Below are positions 38,360-47,470 of a DNA stretch of 64,000 nt, piece after piece. The stretch's first letter is position 1. Each line of letters opens with the position of its first letter. Source of the stretch: Mesorhizobium sp. PAMC28654. GTDB taxonomy: Bacteria > Pseudomonadota > Alphaproteobacteria > Rhizobiales > Rhizobiaceae. The stretch is from positions 5,441,001 to 5,505,000 of the forward strand of contig NZ_CP085135.1 in NCBI RefSeq assembly GCF_020616515.1, in the 5' to 3' direction. A program made the translations under genes and the position numbers. The notes below the pieces were generated by a model. That model worked only from the letters and a program-made list of their open reading frames with translations. It was not told the DNA's origin and searched no databases.

Positions 38360-39053
38360 ATGAAAAGATATGTATCGCTTGCGGCAGGCTTGCTGCTGCT
38401 CATAGTCGGCTCCGCTGCGAACGCGCAAGACGCCCAGCCGTTCATCACCAACAAGGACATCGACCTGACGATGATCCTGCCGCCGCCGCCGGCGAATGAT
38501 TCTGCCCAAACCAAGGCCGAGATTGGTGGTGCTGACGCTGCAGGTGACGCGCACGCCCGAGATGGTGGCCAGTGCCGTCGCCGATGCCGAGGAGAATGTC
38601 TGGCGCTTCGCCGACGTCATGGGGCCGAAGTTCAACAAGGAAGCGCTGCCGAAATTCTCAGCCTTCTTCGATCGCGTTGTGGCCACCGAGGGCGCTGTGG
38701 TCGATCCGGCCAAGGATGTGTGGAAGCGCCCGCGTCCGCATCAGCTCAGCGATCTCGTGAAGCCCGCCGTCAAGCTGTCCAGCTCCGGGTCCTGGCCGTC
38801 CGGACACGCCACTGTCGGCACCATGATGGGCATCATCCTCGCAGACATGGTTCCGGAAAAACGCGCCGAGATCATGGCGCGGGCGGCTGAGTACGCCCAC
38901 AACCGCGTCGTTGGCGGCATCCATTATCCGTCCGACGTCGAGATGGGCAAGATCTCCGGCAGCGTCATTGCCGCTGTCTTGCTCAACCGGGACGATTTCA
39001 AGGCCGAATACGACGTGGCCAAGGCCGAGCTTCGCTCCGACCTCGGCATGTAA
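38360..39053 (+). pseudogene. PAP2-family acid phosphatase, frameshifted
   Basis: The N-terminal frame gives a signal peptide (MKRYVSLAAGLLLLIVGSAANA) and runs to NDSAQTKAEI near 38524. The rest is in the +1 frame: LVVLTLQVTRTPEM through the phosphatase motifs KRPRPHQLSD, SSGSWPSGHATVG and NRVVGGIHYPSDVEMG, the three blocks of class A non-specific acid phosphatases. One extra base or two lost bases near 38520 explain the break. GAAGGA precedes the ATG at 38360 by 7 nt. If intact, it would be a periplasmic phosphatase of about 230 residues. Sequence error is possible. Confidence 0.85.
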
Positions 39054-39074
39054 GCCTTCGCTGGCGGTTCTCGA

Positions 39075-39103
39075 GAAGAGGGGCGCTTCGGGCGCCCCTC
39101 TTC
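39075..39103 (+). terminator. Hairpin after the acid phosphatase
   Basis: GAAGAGGGGCGC and GCGCCCCTCTTC form a perfect 12-bp stem with a 5-nt TTCGG loop. There is no long T run, but its position 22 nt after the stop fits a terminator. Confidence 0.6.
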
Positions 39104-39225
39104 GCACGCGTGGCCATGATCAGGGGGTCGCTCGGCAATTACTCCGTTGGCACGGGGACGCCGGATTGATATTCGACGCATGAAGGGCGGCGAAAGGCTT
39201 GTCCCATGGCGTCTGGAATTCGACG

Positions 39226-40371
39226 ATGCGGCTCAGCGACTGTCACAATTTTTCCGATTTCCGCCGCATGGCTGAACGTCGGCTGCCGGGTCCGATCTTC
39301 AACTATATCGACGGCGCGGCGGACGACGAGGTCACCTATCGCCGCAACACCGAAAGCTTCGAGAGCTGCGACCTCGTTCCCAATGTCCTGCGCGGCGTCA
39401 GCGAGGTCGACATGTCGGTGACGGTGATGGGCCAGAAGCTGGCAATGCCGGTCTACTGCTCGCCGACCGCCTTGCAGCGCCTGTTCCATCACCAGGGCGA
39501 GCGCGCGGTCGCCAAGGCTTCGGCCAAGTACGGAACGATGTTCGGCGTGTCCTCGCTCGGCACTGTCAGCCTCGAGGAGGCGCGCAAGATCAGCAACGCC
39601 CCACAAGTCTACCAGTTCTATTTCCATCGGGATCGTGGCCTCAACCGGGCGATGATGCAGCGTGCCAGGGAGGTTGGCGTCGAAGTGATGATGCTGACCG
39701 TCGACAGCATCACCGGGGGAAACCGCGAGCGCGACAAGCGCACCGGCTTTGCCATCCCCTTCAAGCTCAACCTCGCCGGCATGCTGCAGTTCGCGCTGAA
39801 ACCAGCCTGGGCGATCAACTATTTCACCCATGAGGGGTTCAAGCTGCCGCAACTGGACGAGCATGTCGACATGAGTGGCGGCACGATGTCGATCAGCCGC
39901 TATTTTACCGAGATGCTCGATCCGTCTATGACCTGGGACGACGTCGCCGAGATGGTCAGGCTGTGGCCGGGGCCGTTCTGCCTCAAGGGCATCATGTCGG
40001 TGGAGGATGCCAGGCGTGCGGTAGAGATCGGCTGCAGCGGGATCGTGCTGTCCAACCATGGCGGCCGGCAGCTGGACGGCTCGCGGGCGGCGTTCGACCA
40101 GCTTGCCGAGATCGTCGATGCCGTCGGCGACCGGATCGACGTGATCATGGATGGCGGCGTGCAACGCGGCACGCATGTGCTGAAGGCGCTGTCGCTCGGC
40201 GCCAAGGCCGTCGGCGTCGGCCGCTACTACCTGTTCCCGCTGGCGGCGGCGGGCCAGCCGGGCGTCGAACGGGCGCTTGAACAGATGCGCGTCGAGATCG
40301 AGCGCGGCATGAAGCTGATGGGCTGCACCACGATCGGACAATTGTCACGCGAAAATCTCCGTTTCAGGTAA
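39226..40371 (+). CDS. lldD: FMN-dependent alpha-hydroxy-acid dehydrogenase (L-lactate dehydrogenase type)
   Basis: A 381-residue FMN-dependent enzyme of the lactate dehydrogenase/glycolate oxidase family. FMN and substrate motifs are GPIFNYIDGAADDE, the active-site SNHGGRQLDG with catalytic His, and IMDGGVQRGTHVLKALSLGAKAVGVGR. It would oxidise L-lactate (or a similar acid) and pass electrons to the quinone pool or cytochrome c; the exact substrate is not certain. I take the ATG at 39226 (MRLSDCHNFSDFRRMAERRL) over an upstream TTG. It stands between a terminator and a SnoaL-like gene 15 nt downstream. Confidence 0.87.
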   Translation: MRLSDCHNFSDFRRMAERRLPGPIFNYIDGAADDEVTYRRNTESFESCDLVPNVLRGVSEVDMSVTVMGQKLAMPVYCSPTALQRLFHHQGERAVAKASAKYGTMFGVSSLGTVSLEEARKISNAPQVYQFYFHRDRGLNRAMMQRAREVGVEVMMLTVDSITGGNRERDKRTGFAIPFKLNLAGMLQFALKPAWAINYFTHEGFKLPQLDEHVDMSGGTMSISRYFTEMLDPSMTWDDVAEMVRLWPGPFCLKGIMSVEDARRAVEIGCSGIVLSNHGGRQLDGSRAAFDQLAEIVDAVGDRIDVIMDGGVQRGTHVLKALSLGAKAVGVGRYYLFPLAAAGQPGVERALEQMRVEIERGMKLMGCTTIGQLSRENLRFR

Positions 40372-40386
40372 TCTGCGGGAGGAGGG

Positions 40387-40848
40387 ATGCCCATGCCGGA
40401 CAGTGAAGGCCAAGGTGATAGGGACGCGATCAGGGCGATCATCATCAGCCAGTTCGAGAGCCTGAGTTGGGGCGAGGGGCACGCTCCGGGCTGGGACGGT
40501 TTCGCCGGGGATTTCCTGGCCGAAGCCAGCCTCTTTCCCGCCGCCCGCCCTGCCAAACCGATCGGCGTCGGCGCTTTCGTCGAGCGGATGCGTAAGTTGT
40601 CGGAGACGTCGCTCAGGACATTCGACGAGACCGTGCTTGGGATCGATATCCATGTCTTCGGCAACATCGCGATCGCGGCGGCCGGGGCTGAGATGATCGA
40701 GAACGGGGCCGGGACCAGTCGCTCGGTCGAAATGATGCTCCTGGTGAAAAGCGAGGGGAGCTGGAAGATCGCCGCCCAGGCGTGGGACAAGGCGAGCGAG
40801 TCCAATCCTTTGCCGGACACGCTTGTCTCGGCCGCCACATCGCGCTAG
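40387..40848 (+). CDS. SnoaL/NTF2-like fold protein
   Basis: A 153-residue protein with the look of the NTF2/SnoaL-like (DUF4440) fold. It has an N-terminal helix ([15 protein letters not shown]), a cavity-lining middle, and the typical C-terminal strand pair ([23 protein letters not shown]). Function unknown. Two ATGs, 40387 and 40393, follow GGGAGGAGGG; the second has the better spacing. It lies 15 nt after the lactate dehydrogenase gene and is likely co-transcribed. Confidence 0.75.
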   Translation: MPMPDSEGQGDRDAIRAIIISQFESLSWGEGHAPGWDGFAGDFLAEASLFPAARPAKPIGVGAFVERMRKLSETSLRTFDETVLGIDIHVFGNIAIAAAGAEMIENGAGTSRSVEMMLLVKSEGSWKIAAQAWDKASESNPLPDTLVSAATSR

Positions 40849-40924
40849 CCGTTATCGGTCGCGCCGGGCACCGGCGCCGTTTCACACCTGTCAGCCGAAG
40901 CTGGATTACCCGGAGAGCCGCCTC

Positions 40925-41470
40925 ATGAAACCTTCACTTGAAGACGAGCTGCTCGCCGCGATCCGCACCATTCCCGATTATCCCAAGCCCGGCATATTGT
41001 TTCGCGACATCACCACGCTGCTCGGCAACGCACGCGCCTTCCGCCGCGCCATCGACGAGCTGGTGCATCCCTATGCCGGCCAGAAGATCGACAAGATCGC
41101 CGGCATCGAGGCGCGCGGCTTCATCCTGGGCGGCGCTGTCGCCCACCAGCTTTCGGCCGGCTTCGTGCCGATCCGCAAGAAGGGCAAGCTGCCCTTCGAG
41201 ACGGTGCGCGTCGCCTACAGCCTGGAATATGGGCTGGACGAGATGGAGATGCACAAGGACGGCGTCGCCCCCGGCGAGAAGGTGATCCTGGTCGACGATC
41301 TCATCGCCACCGGCGGCACGGCGGAGGCGGCGGTCAAGCTGCTGCGCCAGATCGGCGCCGATATCCTCGCCGCCTGCTTTGTGATCGACCTGCCGGATCT
41401 CGGCGGCCGCGCCAAGCTTGAGGCGCTCGGCGTGCCGGTGAGGACGCTGATCGGGTTCGAGGGGCATTGA
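40925..41470 (+). CDS. apt: Adenine phosphoribosyltransferase
   Basis: A 181-residue enzyme that makes AMP from adenine and PRPP. Hallmarks are [32 protein letters not shown] and the PRPP loop [17 protein letters not shown]. The length is normal. The ATG at 40925 is natural; sequence upstream in frame is not conserved-looking. It belongs to a salvage theme with prs (60.1 kb) and guanine deaminase (45.4 kb). Confidence 0.95.
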   Translation: MKPSLEDELLAAIRTIPDYPKPGILFRDITTLLGNARAFRRAIDELVHPYAGQKIDKIAGIEARGFILGGAVAHQLSAGFVPIRKKGKLPFETVRVAYSLEYGLDEMEMHKDGVAPGEKVILVDDLIATGGTAEAAVKLLRQIGADILAACFVIDLPDLGGRAKLEALGVPVRTLIGFEGH

Positions 41471-41479
41471 GCGTTTTTA

Positions 41480-41673
41480 CCTTCTCCCCTTGTGGGAGAA
41501 GGTGGATCGGCGCGCAGCGCCGAGACGGTTGAGGGGTGTTGGACGGAGCGCAGCGCTGGCCATCTCTTGCCGTGTGCTGGACCGCCGATCTTGGATGAAG
41601 GTGTCCGCCAAGCTGGAGCACCCCTCATCCGACCTCGCTTCGCGAGGCCACCTTCTCCCACAAGGGGAGAAGG
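41480..41673. repeat. Intergenic element with perfect 26-bp inverted ends
   Basis: The ends 41480-41505 and 41648-41673 are perfect inverted copies, 26 bp each, starting CCTTCTCCCCTTGTGGGAG on the left. Each end is itself a small hairpin (CCTTCTCCC/GGGAGAAGG). Inside are further inverted pieces (TTGAGGGGTG near 41530 and CACCCCTCATC near 41621). It fills the 214-nt gap between apt and the MaoC gene and is related to the element at 16497-16726. Confidence 0.8.
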
Positions 41674-41684
41674 GAAGGGCTCAG

Positions 41685-42149
41685 CTACTCCGTCTTCACC
41701 AGCACGGCGCTCTCAAACTCCAGCACCTTGTCGCCGGTCGAATCGAAAGCCTCCGAGCGCAGCGCCAGCAGACGCCAGCCAGGGCGTGAGGCGATGGGGC
41801 GATGGGAAAGGGCGGTGCGGGTGAAGGTCACCGTTTCGCCGGCATAGACCGGCTTCAGCCATTTCAGGTTCTTGAAGCCGGGTGAGGGGCCAAATTCCGG
41901 GACGGGGCCCGGGCCGGTCCAGCCTTCGGCGTCCATGCGGGCTTCAAGGTTGTATTTCATCCAGGTTGCGGCGGTGTGCCAGCCGGAGGCGCAGAGACCG
42001 CCGAGTACGCTGGCCTTGGCCGCTTCCTCGTCGACGTGGAAGACCTGCGGGTCGTATTTGCGGGCGAAGGCCTTGATCTCTTCCGGCTCGAACCTGTGCG
42101 AGCCGAGCGTGACGGTGGTGCCTATGCGGAAGAACTCGTCGAGGGTCAT
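41685..42149 (-). CDS. MaoC-like hydratase (second of tandem pair)
   Basis: A 154-residue hotdog-fold protein of the MaoC dehydratase family. The hydratase signature region is FARKYDPQVFHVDEEAAKAS with the catalytic Asp/His pair D-x4-H, then GGLCASGWHTAA. It likely hydrates or dehydrates an acyl-CoA. The ATG overlaps the stop of the upstream paralogue by 4 bp (ATGA). The two share clear motifs and probably arose by duplication; they may form a heterodimer. Confidence 0.88.
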   Translation of the reverse strand: MTLDEFFRIGTTVTLGSHRFEPEEIKAFARKYDPQVFHVDEEAAKASVLGGLCASGWHTAATWMKYNLEARMDAEGWTGPGPVPEFGPSPGFKNLKWLKPVYAGETVTFTRTALSHRPIASRPGWRLLALRSEAFDSTGDKVLEFESAVLVKTE

Positions 42150-42625
42150 CCCAGCGCCTCACGCGTGAGGAACATGCAGGTATTCTCGAATTCAAAGACG
42201 CTTTCACCGCGCTGGTTGAACAATTCGCTGCGCATGGTGACGAGGCCAAGCCGCGGCCTCGATTTCGAAACGCGCTTGGCAAGGACGGTGGTTTTACCGG
42301 AGAGCATGTCCCCGGCCAGCACCGGCTTCTTCCATTTGACATAGTCCACGCCGGGCGCCCCTTGCGATGTCGAGTCCAGCAGGAAGGCATCGCACAGCAT
42401 GCGCATGAACATGGCGCAGGTGTGCCAGCCCGAAGCCGCCAGTCCGCCGAGGATGCTCGCCTTGCCGGCTTCCTCGTCGAGATGCATCGGCTGGGCGTCG
42501 AACTCCCCGGCGAATTCGATGATCTCTTCGGCGCTTACCAGCTTGGTGCCGAGGTCGAGCGATGTGCCCTCCATGAAATCATCGTAGGTCCAGGTCTTTC
42601 CGGGAACAGAAGTCTTTCCGGTCAT
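42146..42625 (-). CDS. MaoC-like hydratase (first of tandem pair)
   Basis: A 159-residue MaoC-family hotdog protein. The motif FAGEFDAQPMHLDEEAGKAS holds the D-x4-H catalytic pair, followed by GGLAASGWHTCA. It is translationally coupled to the next gene. The start is ATG at 42625; no signal peptide. The acyl-CoA substrate is not known; the pair may serve fatty-acid or branched-acid breakdown. Confidence 0.88.
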   Translation of the reverse strand: MTGKTSVPGKTWTYDDFMEGTSLDLGTKLVSAEEIIEFAGEFDAQPMHLDEEAGKASILGGLAASGWHTCAMFMRMLCDAFLLDSTSQGAPGVDYVKWKKPVLAGDMLSGKTTVLAKRVSKSRPRLGLVTMRSELFNQRGESVFEFENTCMFLTREALG

Positions 42626-42749
42626 ATTTCAAATCCGGTTGAAGAACATGCGGGTGCGACGGATCGGCGTTCCCGGATGAAGGCCGGACGCGGTCAGGTC
42701 AAGTATTTTCTAGTGCGCCAGACTGTCGAGGTCTGCGGGCAGCAAAGGC

Positions 42750-43724
42750 TCAGAGCCAGCCGCGACGGCGGAAATACCAGTAGGGCAGGATGGCCGACAG
42801 CACCATCATGGCGATGGCGAAGGGGTAGCCGAAGTTCCATTTGAGTTCGGGGATGATGTCAAAATTCATGCCGTAGATCGAGGCGACCAACGTCGGCGGC
42901 AGGAAGATGACGGCGGCGACCGAGAAGATCTTGATGATGGCGTTCTGCTCGATCGAGATCATGCCGAGCGTCGCGTCGAGCAGGAAGGAGATTTTCTGAG
43001 ACAGGAAGGTGGCGTGGTCGGCGAGCGACAGCACGTCGCGCGACAGCGTCTTGATGCGCGCCTTGGTGTCCTTGCTCATCTTCATGCGGGTCGAGGCATG
43101 GGCGAAGAAGCCGGCGAGGCGCTGCAGCGAGATCAGGCTGTCGCGCACCGAGGAGGCGATGTCCTCCTTGCGGCCAATTCCCTTGAGCAATTCCTGGAAA
43201 TCCCGATTGCGCTTGGAAACCTTGGTCGAGGTGGCCTGGAAGATGTCGCGCGAGATGGTCTCGATATCGCGGCCGGCGCGTTCCAGTATGTCGGCGAGGC
43301 GGTCGACGATCGCCTCCAGCAGCCCGATCAGGATGGTGTCGCCGCTGGTGCAGCCCATCACCACCTTCTCGGCGCGCTGCGGAAAGGTCTTGAATGCCTT
43401 GGGCTCGTGGTAGCGCACGGTGATCAGCCTGGTGCCGGCGAGCACGAAGGTGACCGGCGACATCAGCGGATCGTCGACCTCGGTCTGGGCAGGCAGCGTG
43501 GCGGTCATGAAATAGGCGCCGTCCTCGACATAGAGGCGGCTGGAGATCTCGATCTCCTCCATCTCCTCGCGGGTCGGGATGGCAACGCCGAGCCAGCCCT
43601 CGATGGTTGCTTCTTCTTCCTTCGTCGGGTTGAGCAGGTCCGCCCAGACGACGTTTTCGCCATTCTGCATGAGGTCATCGACGACGCGCAGGCGATCATT
43701 GTCCACGACGAAAGCCTTGATCAT
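42750..43724 (-). CDS. corA: CorA-family magnesium/cobalt transporter
   Basis: A 324-residue CorA channel. The long N-terminal cytoplasmic domain includes extended helices. It ends in two transmembrane helices with the YGMNF signature between them (VASIYGMNFDIIPELKW) and the basic tail YWYFRRRGWL. It brings Mg2+ into the cell as a pentamer. It stands alone, 125 nt downstream of nothing on its strand, and the 224-nt gap upstream shows no riboswitch that I can recognise. Confidence 0.94.
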   Translation of the reverse strand: MIKAFVVDNDRLRVVDDLMQNGENVVWADLLNPTKEEEATIEGWLGVAIPTREEMEEIEISSRLYVEDGAYFMTATLPAQTEVDDPLMSPVTFVLAGTRLITVRYHEPKAFKTFPQRAEKVVMGCTSGDTILIGLLEAIVDRLADILERAGRDIETISRDIFQATSTKVSKRNRDFQELLKGIGRKEDIASSVRDSLISLQRLAGFFAHASTRMKMSKDTKARIKTLSRDVLSLADHATFLSQKISFLLDATLGMISIEQNAIIKIFSVAAVIFLPPTLVASIYGMNFDIIPELKWNFGYPFAIAMMVLSAILPYWYFRRRGWL

Positions 43725-43948
43725 CGCCAGATCTCCCCTGCCGGATTAAAGGGTGCGTTCGGATTGACGCGTCGTGTCGGATTGCAGGGGTGTTCAGCGA
43801 ATGCACCCCCCAGTGCACCCGCCGCTTAGACCCGTGACATGACAAAATCAAGACAGGCCGGATCGTGGCGGAGCCTGCACCCTTGCCGCTCGGAACGTCG
43901 TCTGTTGGCGAGTCGGGCATCGAGGGTGCCCGACTCGTTGTGCCGCGT

Positions 43949-45283
43949 TTATCGGGAGTTCGGCAGGATCTGGTGCAGCACGATGGCCCAGACGGCGCCG
44001 AATGCGATCGATGAGCCGAGGATATACTGCGCGATGTCTGGAAGCGTCTTGACGAAGTCCGGTGGCGCCAGCGTGGCGAACAGCGCCATGAGGATCGGCA
44101 GGCCGATGACCAGCATGTTCCTCTCGTTCAGCGGCGTGCCGCGCACAACGCGAAAACCGTTCATGGCGATGACGACGCAAAGCACGCCGAAGACGCCGCC
44201 GATGACCGGCCCCGGTATCGACGCGATGACCGCCGAGAGCTTTCCGATCAGCCCGAACAGCACCAGGAAGATGCCGGCCGCCGCAAAGGCAGCGCGGCTG
44301 GCGATGCCGGTGATGGCAATGATGCCGGCATTGGACGAATAGCCGGTGACCGGCGTGCTGCAGAGCAGCGCGCTGATCAGGCAACCCAAGCCCTCACCCG
44401 TGGCGCCCTTGTCGAGTTGCTCATCCGACAGCGGCTTGTCGATGACGGCGCCGACCGCGAACCAGGTGCCAGTGGTCTCGGCGAGAACGACGATATAGAC
44501 GATCAGCATCGTCAGCGTCGCCGACAGCGAGAACGTCACGTCCAGGTTGAAGAACGCGATGCGCGGCATGGAAAACCAGGTCGCGGCGGAGACGCCCGAC
44601 ATGTTCAACTGGCCCATGAAGGCGGCGGCCACGCTTCCGGCCACCAGGGCGATTATAACCGAGAGCAGGCGCAGCCAGGCACCTTTCGAACCAAGCGCCA
44701 TGCCTGTCAGCATGCAGCCGACGAGAAACGCCGCCGAGATAAAGGCGAGGATGATGTTGCCGCCGACCGTGGCGGTGCCGTGAACCGCGAACACGCTTTC
44801 CTTAAGCGCCACGGGCATCAGGGCTACGCCGACGACGATGATGATCGCGCCACCGACGATGGGCGGCACGAAGCGGTTGACGAGGCGATGGAAGATCTTC
44901 GTCGGGGACCCAATCAGCATGACCAGTATGGCGCCCGGGATAAGCGCGCCGACCACAGCGGAAAGGCCGGCAATACCGCCGCCTGCTCCGAAGGCGATGG
45001 CCAGCACCGCGCCGATCGGAACGAAGGACGGCCCCTGGACGACGGGCAGCCGCATCAGGAACTGCGACTGGATCAATGTCGCGATGCCCGCCGCGACGAA
45101 GGCGGACTGGATGAAGGCGCCGGCATCGCCAACGCTGAAGGCGAGCACCGATGCGATGATGAACGGCACGATATAGACGTCCATCGCCAGCACATGCTGG
45201 AGGCCAAGCAGCGCGGCCTTCCCCCATGGCAGCGGATCGTCCGGCTGGGCAATCAGTGTGATCTCTGGTGCAACGCGTTCCAT
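43949..45283 (-). CDS. NCS2-family purine/uracil permease
   Basis: A 444-residue inner-membrane permease with about 12-14 helices. The nucleobase-transporter signature lies in the segment GYSSNAGIIAITGIASR. It diverges from guanine deaminase with a 123-nt gap, so guanine, xanthine or related purines are the likely cargo (inferred from context). The N-terminus MERVAPEITLIAQPDDPLPW is typical of the family. Confidence 0.88.
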   Translation of the reverse strand: MERVAPEITLIAQPDDPLPWGKAALLGLQHVLAMDVYIVPFIIASVLAFSVGDAGAFIQSAFVAAGIATLIQSQFLMRLPVVQGPSFVPIGAVLAIAFGAGGGIAGLSAVVGALIPGAILVMLIGSPTKIFHRLVNRFVPPIVGGAIIIVVGVALMPVALKESVFAVHGTATVGGNIILAFISAAFLVGCMLTGMALGSKGAWLRLLSVIIALVAGSVAAAFMGQLNMSGVSAATWFSMPRIAFFNLDVTFSLSATLTMLIVYIVVLAETTGTWFAVGAVIDKPLSDEQLDKGATGEGLGCLISALLCSTPVTGYSSNAGIIAITGIASRAAFAAAGIFLVLFGLIGKLSAVIASIPGPVIGGVFGVLCVVIAMNGFRVVRGTPLNERNMLVIGLPILMALFATLAPPDFVKTLPDIAQYILGSSIAFGAVWAIVLHQILPNSR

Positions 45284-45310
45284 GGTGTCCCCCTCTGGAA
45301 TTTATCGTTC

Positions 45311-45322
45311 GATCATGTGATC
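45311..45322. promoter_or_regulatory. Palindrome between permease and guanine deaminase
   Basis: GATCATGTGATC is a palindrome (GATCA, TG, TGATC) in the 123-nt divergent promoter gap, 28 nt upstream of the permease start. It could be an operator for shared purine control; the regulator is unknown. Confidence 0.35.
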
Positions 45323-45406
45323 AGTCGGGCCCGAAGGACAGCGGCAACAAAGTTTCCCAACTGTTTTTTAGTAGGCCACGCAGACTCTTAGCTGGAGCGA
45401 CCACGC

Positions 45407-46771
45407 ATGACGAAAGAAGCCTTCACGCTGATCGGGACCGCCTTCCACACACCGGAACGCGGCCGGCTGGAAGTGCTGGAGGATCATCTGTTCAGCGTCG
45501 ATGCGCAGGGGCGTATCGCTGAGATCCTGGCGCCCGGTCATCCAGAATACCAAGCGAGGGAGAGCGATGCCCGGCAGGCGGGTACGCTGGTGCTGCTTGG
45601 CAACGGCCAGTTCCTGCTGCCCGGTCTCGTCGACCTGCACATCCATGCGCCGCAATGGCCGCAGATGGGCAAGGCGCTGGATGTGCCGCTCGAAGTCTGG
45701 CTGCGGAAATACACCTTTCCGCTCGAGGCGCGCTTCGCTGACCTGGCCTATGCGCGCGAAGTCTATGCCGATCTGGTCGACAATCTCCTGGCCAACGGAA
45801 CCACCACGGCGCTCTATTTCGCCACGGTCCATGTCGAAGCGAGCCTGGCGCTCGCCGAGACATGCCTTGAAAAAGGCCAGCGCGCACTTGTAGGCAAGGT
45901 GGCGATGGACGACCCCGAACAGTGCCCGCCCTTCTACCGCGATGCCAATGCGGCAAGCGCGGTAGCGGACACCAGGCGTTTCATCGATGCGGTCAAGGCG
46001 CTGGATACTCAGGAGAGGCCGCTTGTCCAGCCGGCGATAACGCCACGCTTCATCCCAAGCTGCACCGATGCAGCACTCCAGGGGCTGGGCGAGCTTGCGA
46101 CCGAATTCGGCTGCCACGTGCAGACACATTGCTCCGAGAGCGACTGGGCAAAGGCATTCGTGGAGGCGCGCTTCGGCCAAACCGATGCGGCGAGCCTGGA
46201 CGGTTTCGGCCTGCTCACCCGGCATACGATCCTCGCGCATTCGAACTTCATCGACGGGCAGGACATGGACCTGATCAAGGAGAAGGGCGCGGGCGTTGCC
46301 CATTGCCCGCTGTCCAATTTCTATTTCGCCAATGCCGCGTTCCCGCTGCGCGCGGCGCTTGACCGGCAGATGCATGTCGGGCTGGGGACGGATATTTCGG
46401 GCGGCTACAGCCCGTCGCTGTTCGACGGCTGCCGGCATGCGCTGTCGGCGTCCAGGACGCTGCAGAGCGGCGTGCACGCCGGACTGCCGGCGGAGCAGCG
46501 CGGCGCGCCCGGTGAGCCCATCACGCATCAAGAGGCGTTCTGGCTGGCCACCGCCGGAGGAGCGGAGGCGCTCGACCTGCCGACAGGCAGTTTTCGCGTT
46601 GGTTATGAATTCGACGCGTTGCTGATCGACACCAGGGCCAAGGCTTCGAACATCCACGTCAACGCGGCCGACGATACGCTTGAGGATGTCTTCCAGAAGA
46701 TCGTGCTCAACGCGGCACGCGCCAACATCGCTACTGTGTGGGTGGGCGGCCGAATGGTGGTCGGGCAGTAG
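45407..46771 (+). CDS. guaD: Guanine deaminase
   Basis: A 454-residue amidohydrolase that turns guanine into xanthine. Zinc-binding and active-site motifs are LVDLHIHAPQWPQ, THCSESDW, ILAHSNF and GLGTDISGGYSPS; PLEARFADLAYAREVY is also typical of guanine deaminases. The ATG at 45407 is natural. It is divergent from the NCS2 permease, a common uptake-plus-deamination arrangement. Confidence 0.93.
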   Translation: MTKEAFTLIGTAFHTPERGRLEVLEDHLFSVDAQGRIAEILAPGHPEYQARESDARQAGTLVLLGNGQFLLPGLVDLHIHAPQWPQMGKALDVPLEVWLRKYTFPLEARFADLAYAREVYADLVDNLLANGTTTALYFATVHVEASLALAETCLEKGQRALVGKVAMDDPEQCPPFYRDANAASAVADTRRFIDAVKALDTQERPLVQPAITPRFIPSCTDAALQGLGELATEFGCHVQTHCSESDWAKAFVEARFGQTDAASLDGFGLLTRHTILAHSNFIDGQDMDLIKEKGAGVAHCPLSNFYFANAAFPLRAALDRQMHVGLGTDISGGYSPSLFDGCRHALSASRTLQSGVHAGLPAEQRGAPGEPITHQEAFWLATAGGAEALDLPTGSFRVGYEFDALLIDTRAKASNIHVNAADDTLEDVFQKIVLNAARANIATVWVGGRMVVGQ

Positions 46772-46897
46772 CTGGCTTGGGCCAGAAGTGCTCGCTTCGA
46801 TTTAAACACTTTCAAAATTTTGAGTGATTGCACAAAATTGGCGCAAGTGGGCGTCATGCTATTCCGTGGAAGGCGCCGAACAGCAAAGGCAAATCAC

Positions 46898-47446
46898 ATG
46901 ACCGGAAAGCTGATTGCAGCGATCGTCGGTGCGGAGAGCGCGGTAATCCAGAAGCTCCTGGCCGAGGCTGTTTCGGATTGGCGGCGGGCAGGGGTGAAGG
47001 TGTGCGGTGTCGTGGAAGAAGCACACGGCCTGACAGGGCGCTCATGCAGTTCCGGCCTTTTGCGGAATCTTGAAACCGGCAACCTTTTCGCAATGTACCT
47101 GGATGAGCCGCCGGCCCATACGTCATGCCATCTTGACGAACTGGGTGTGGTTGGGGCCTGCGCCAGTATCGTCGACCGGATTGCAACGAGCGATCTCGTC
47201 GTGTTGAGCAAATTCGGCAAGGTCGAAGCGGTGGGGAGCGGTCTGTTCGAAGCGTTCGAGCTTGCCGTTGCGCTCAACAAGCCCTTGCTGACATCGGTTG
47301 CGCCCAAACATCACTACGCATGGCAGCGCTTCACGCCGGAAGCCCTGTTTATTCGCCCCGATCGAGCCTCGATCGAGACATGGAAACGCGGTGTCTCCAA
47401 GGCGTTTTCGACAGCCGTGCCCACCAATATGGTGCTGTCCAATTGA
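46898..47446 (+). CDS. DUF2478 NTPase-like protein
   Basis: A 182-residue protein of the DUF2478 family, related in fold to THEP1 nucleotide phosphatases. It has IAAIVGAESAVIQKLLAEA at the N-terminus, where a degenerate P-loop would lie, and SDLVVLSKFGKVEAVGSGLFEAFELAVALNKPLLTSV in the C-terminal half, given as the region near residues 108-145. Members often sit near molybdate or purine genes. Here it follows guanine deaminase by 126 nt; since xanthine oxidation needs molybdenum cofactor, a Mo link is plausible but inferred. The ATG at 46898 has AAAGG upstream. Confidence 0.8.
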   Translation: MTGKLIAAIVGAESAVIQKLLAEAVSDWRRAGVKVCGVVEEAHGLTGRSCSSGLLRNLETGNLFAMYLDEPPAHTSCHLDELGVVGACASIVDRIATSDLVVLSKFGKVEAVGSGLFEAFELAVALNKPLLTSVAPKHHYAWQRFTPEALFIRPDRASIETWKRGVSKAFSTAVPTNMVLSN

Positions 47447-47470
47447 GTGAAGGCTCGGGCATTCCCTGTA

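Noticed and set aside
43725..43948. A magnesium riboswitch or leader upstream of corA
   Set aside because: No recognisable M-box or conserved stem pattern was seen by eye.
45284..45406. A purine riboswitch between the permease and guanine deaminase
   Set aside because: The gap is short and lacks the three-way-junction core and conserved loop sequences of that class.
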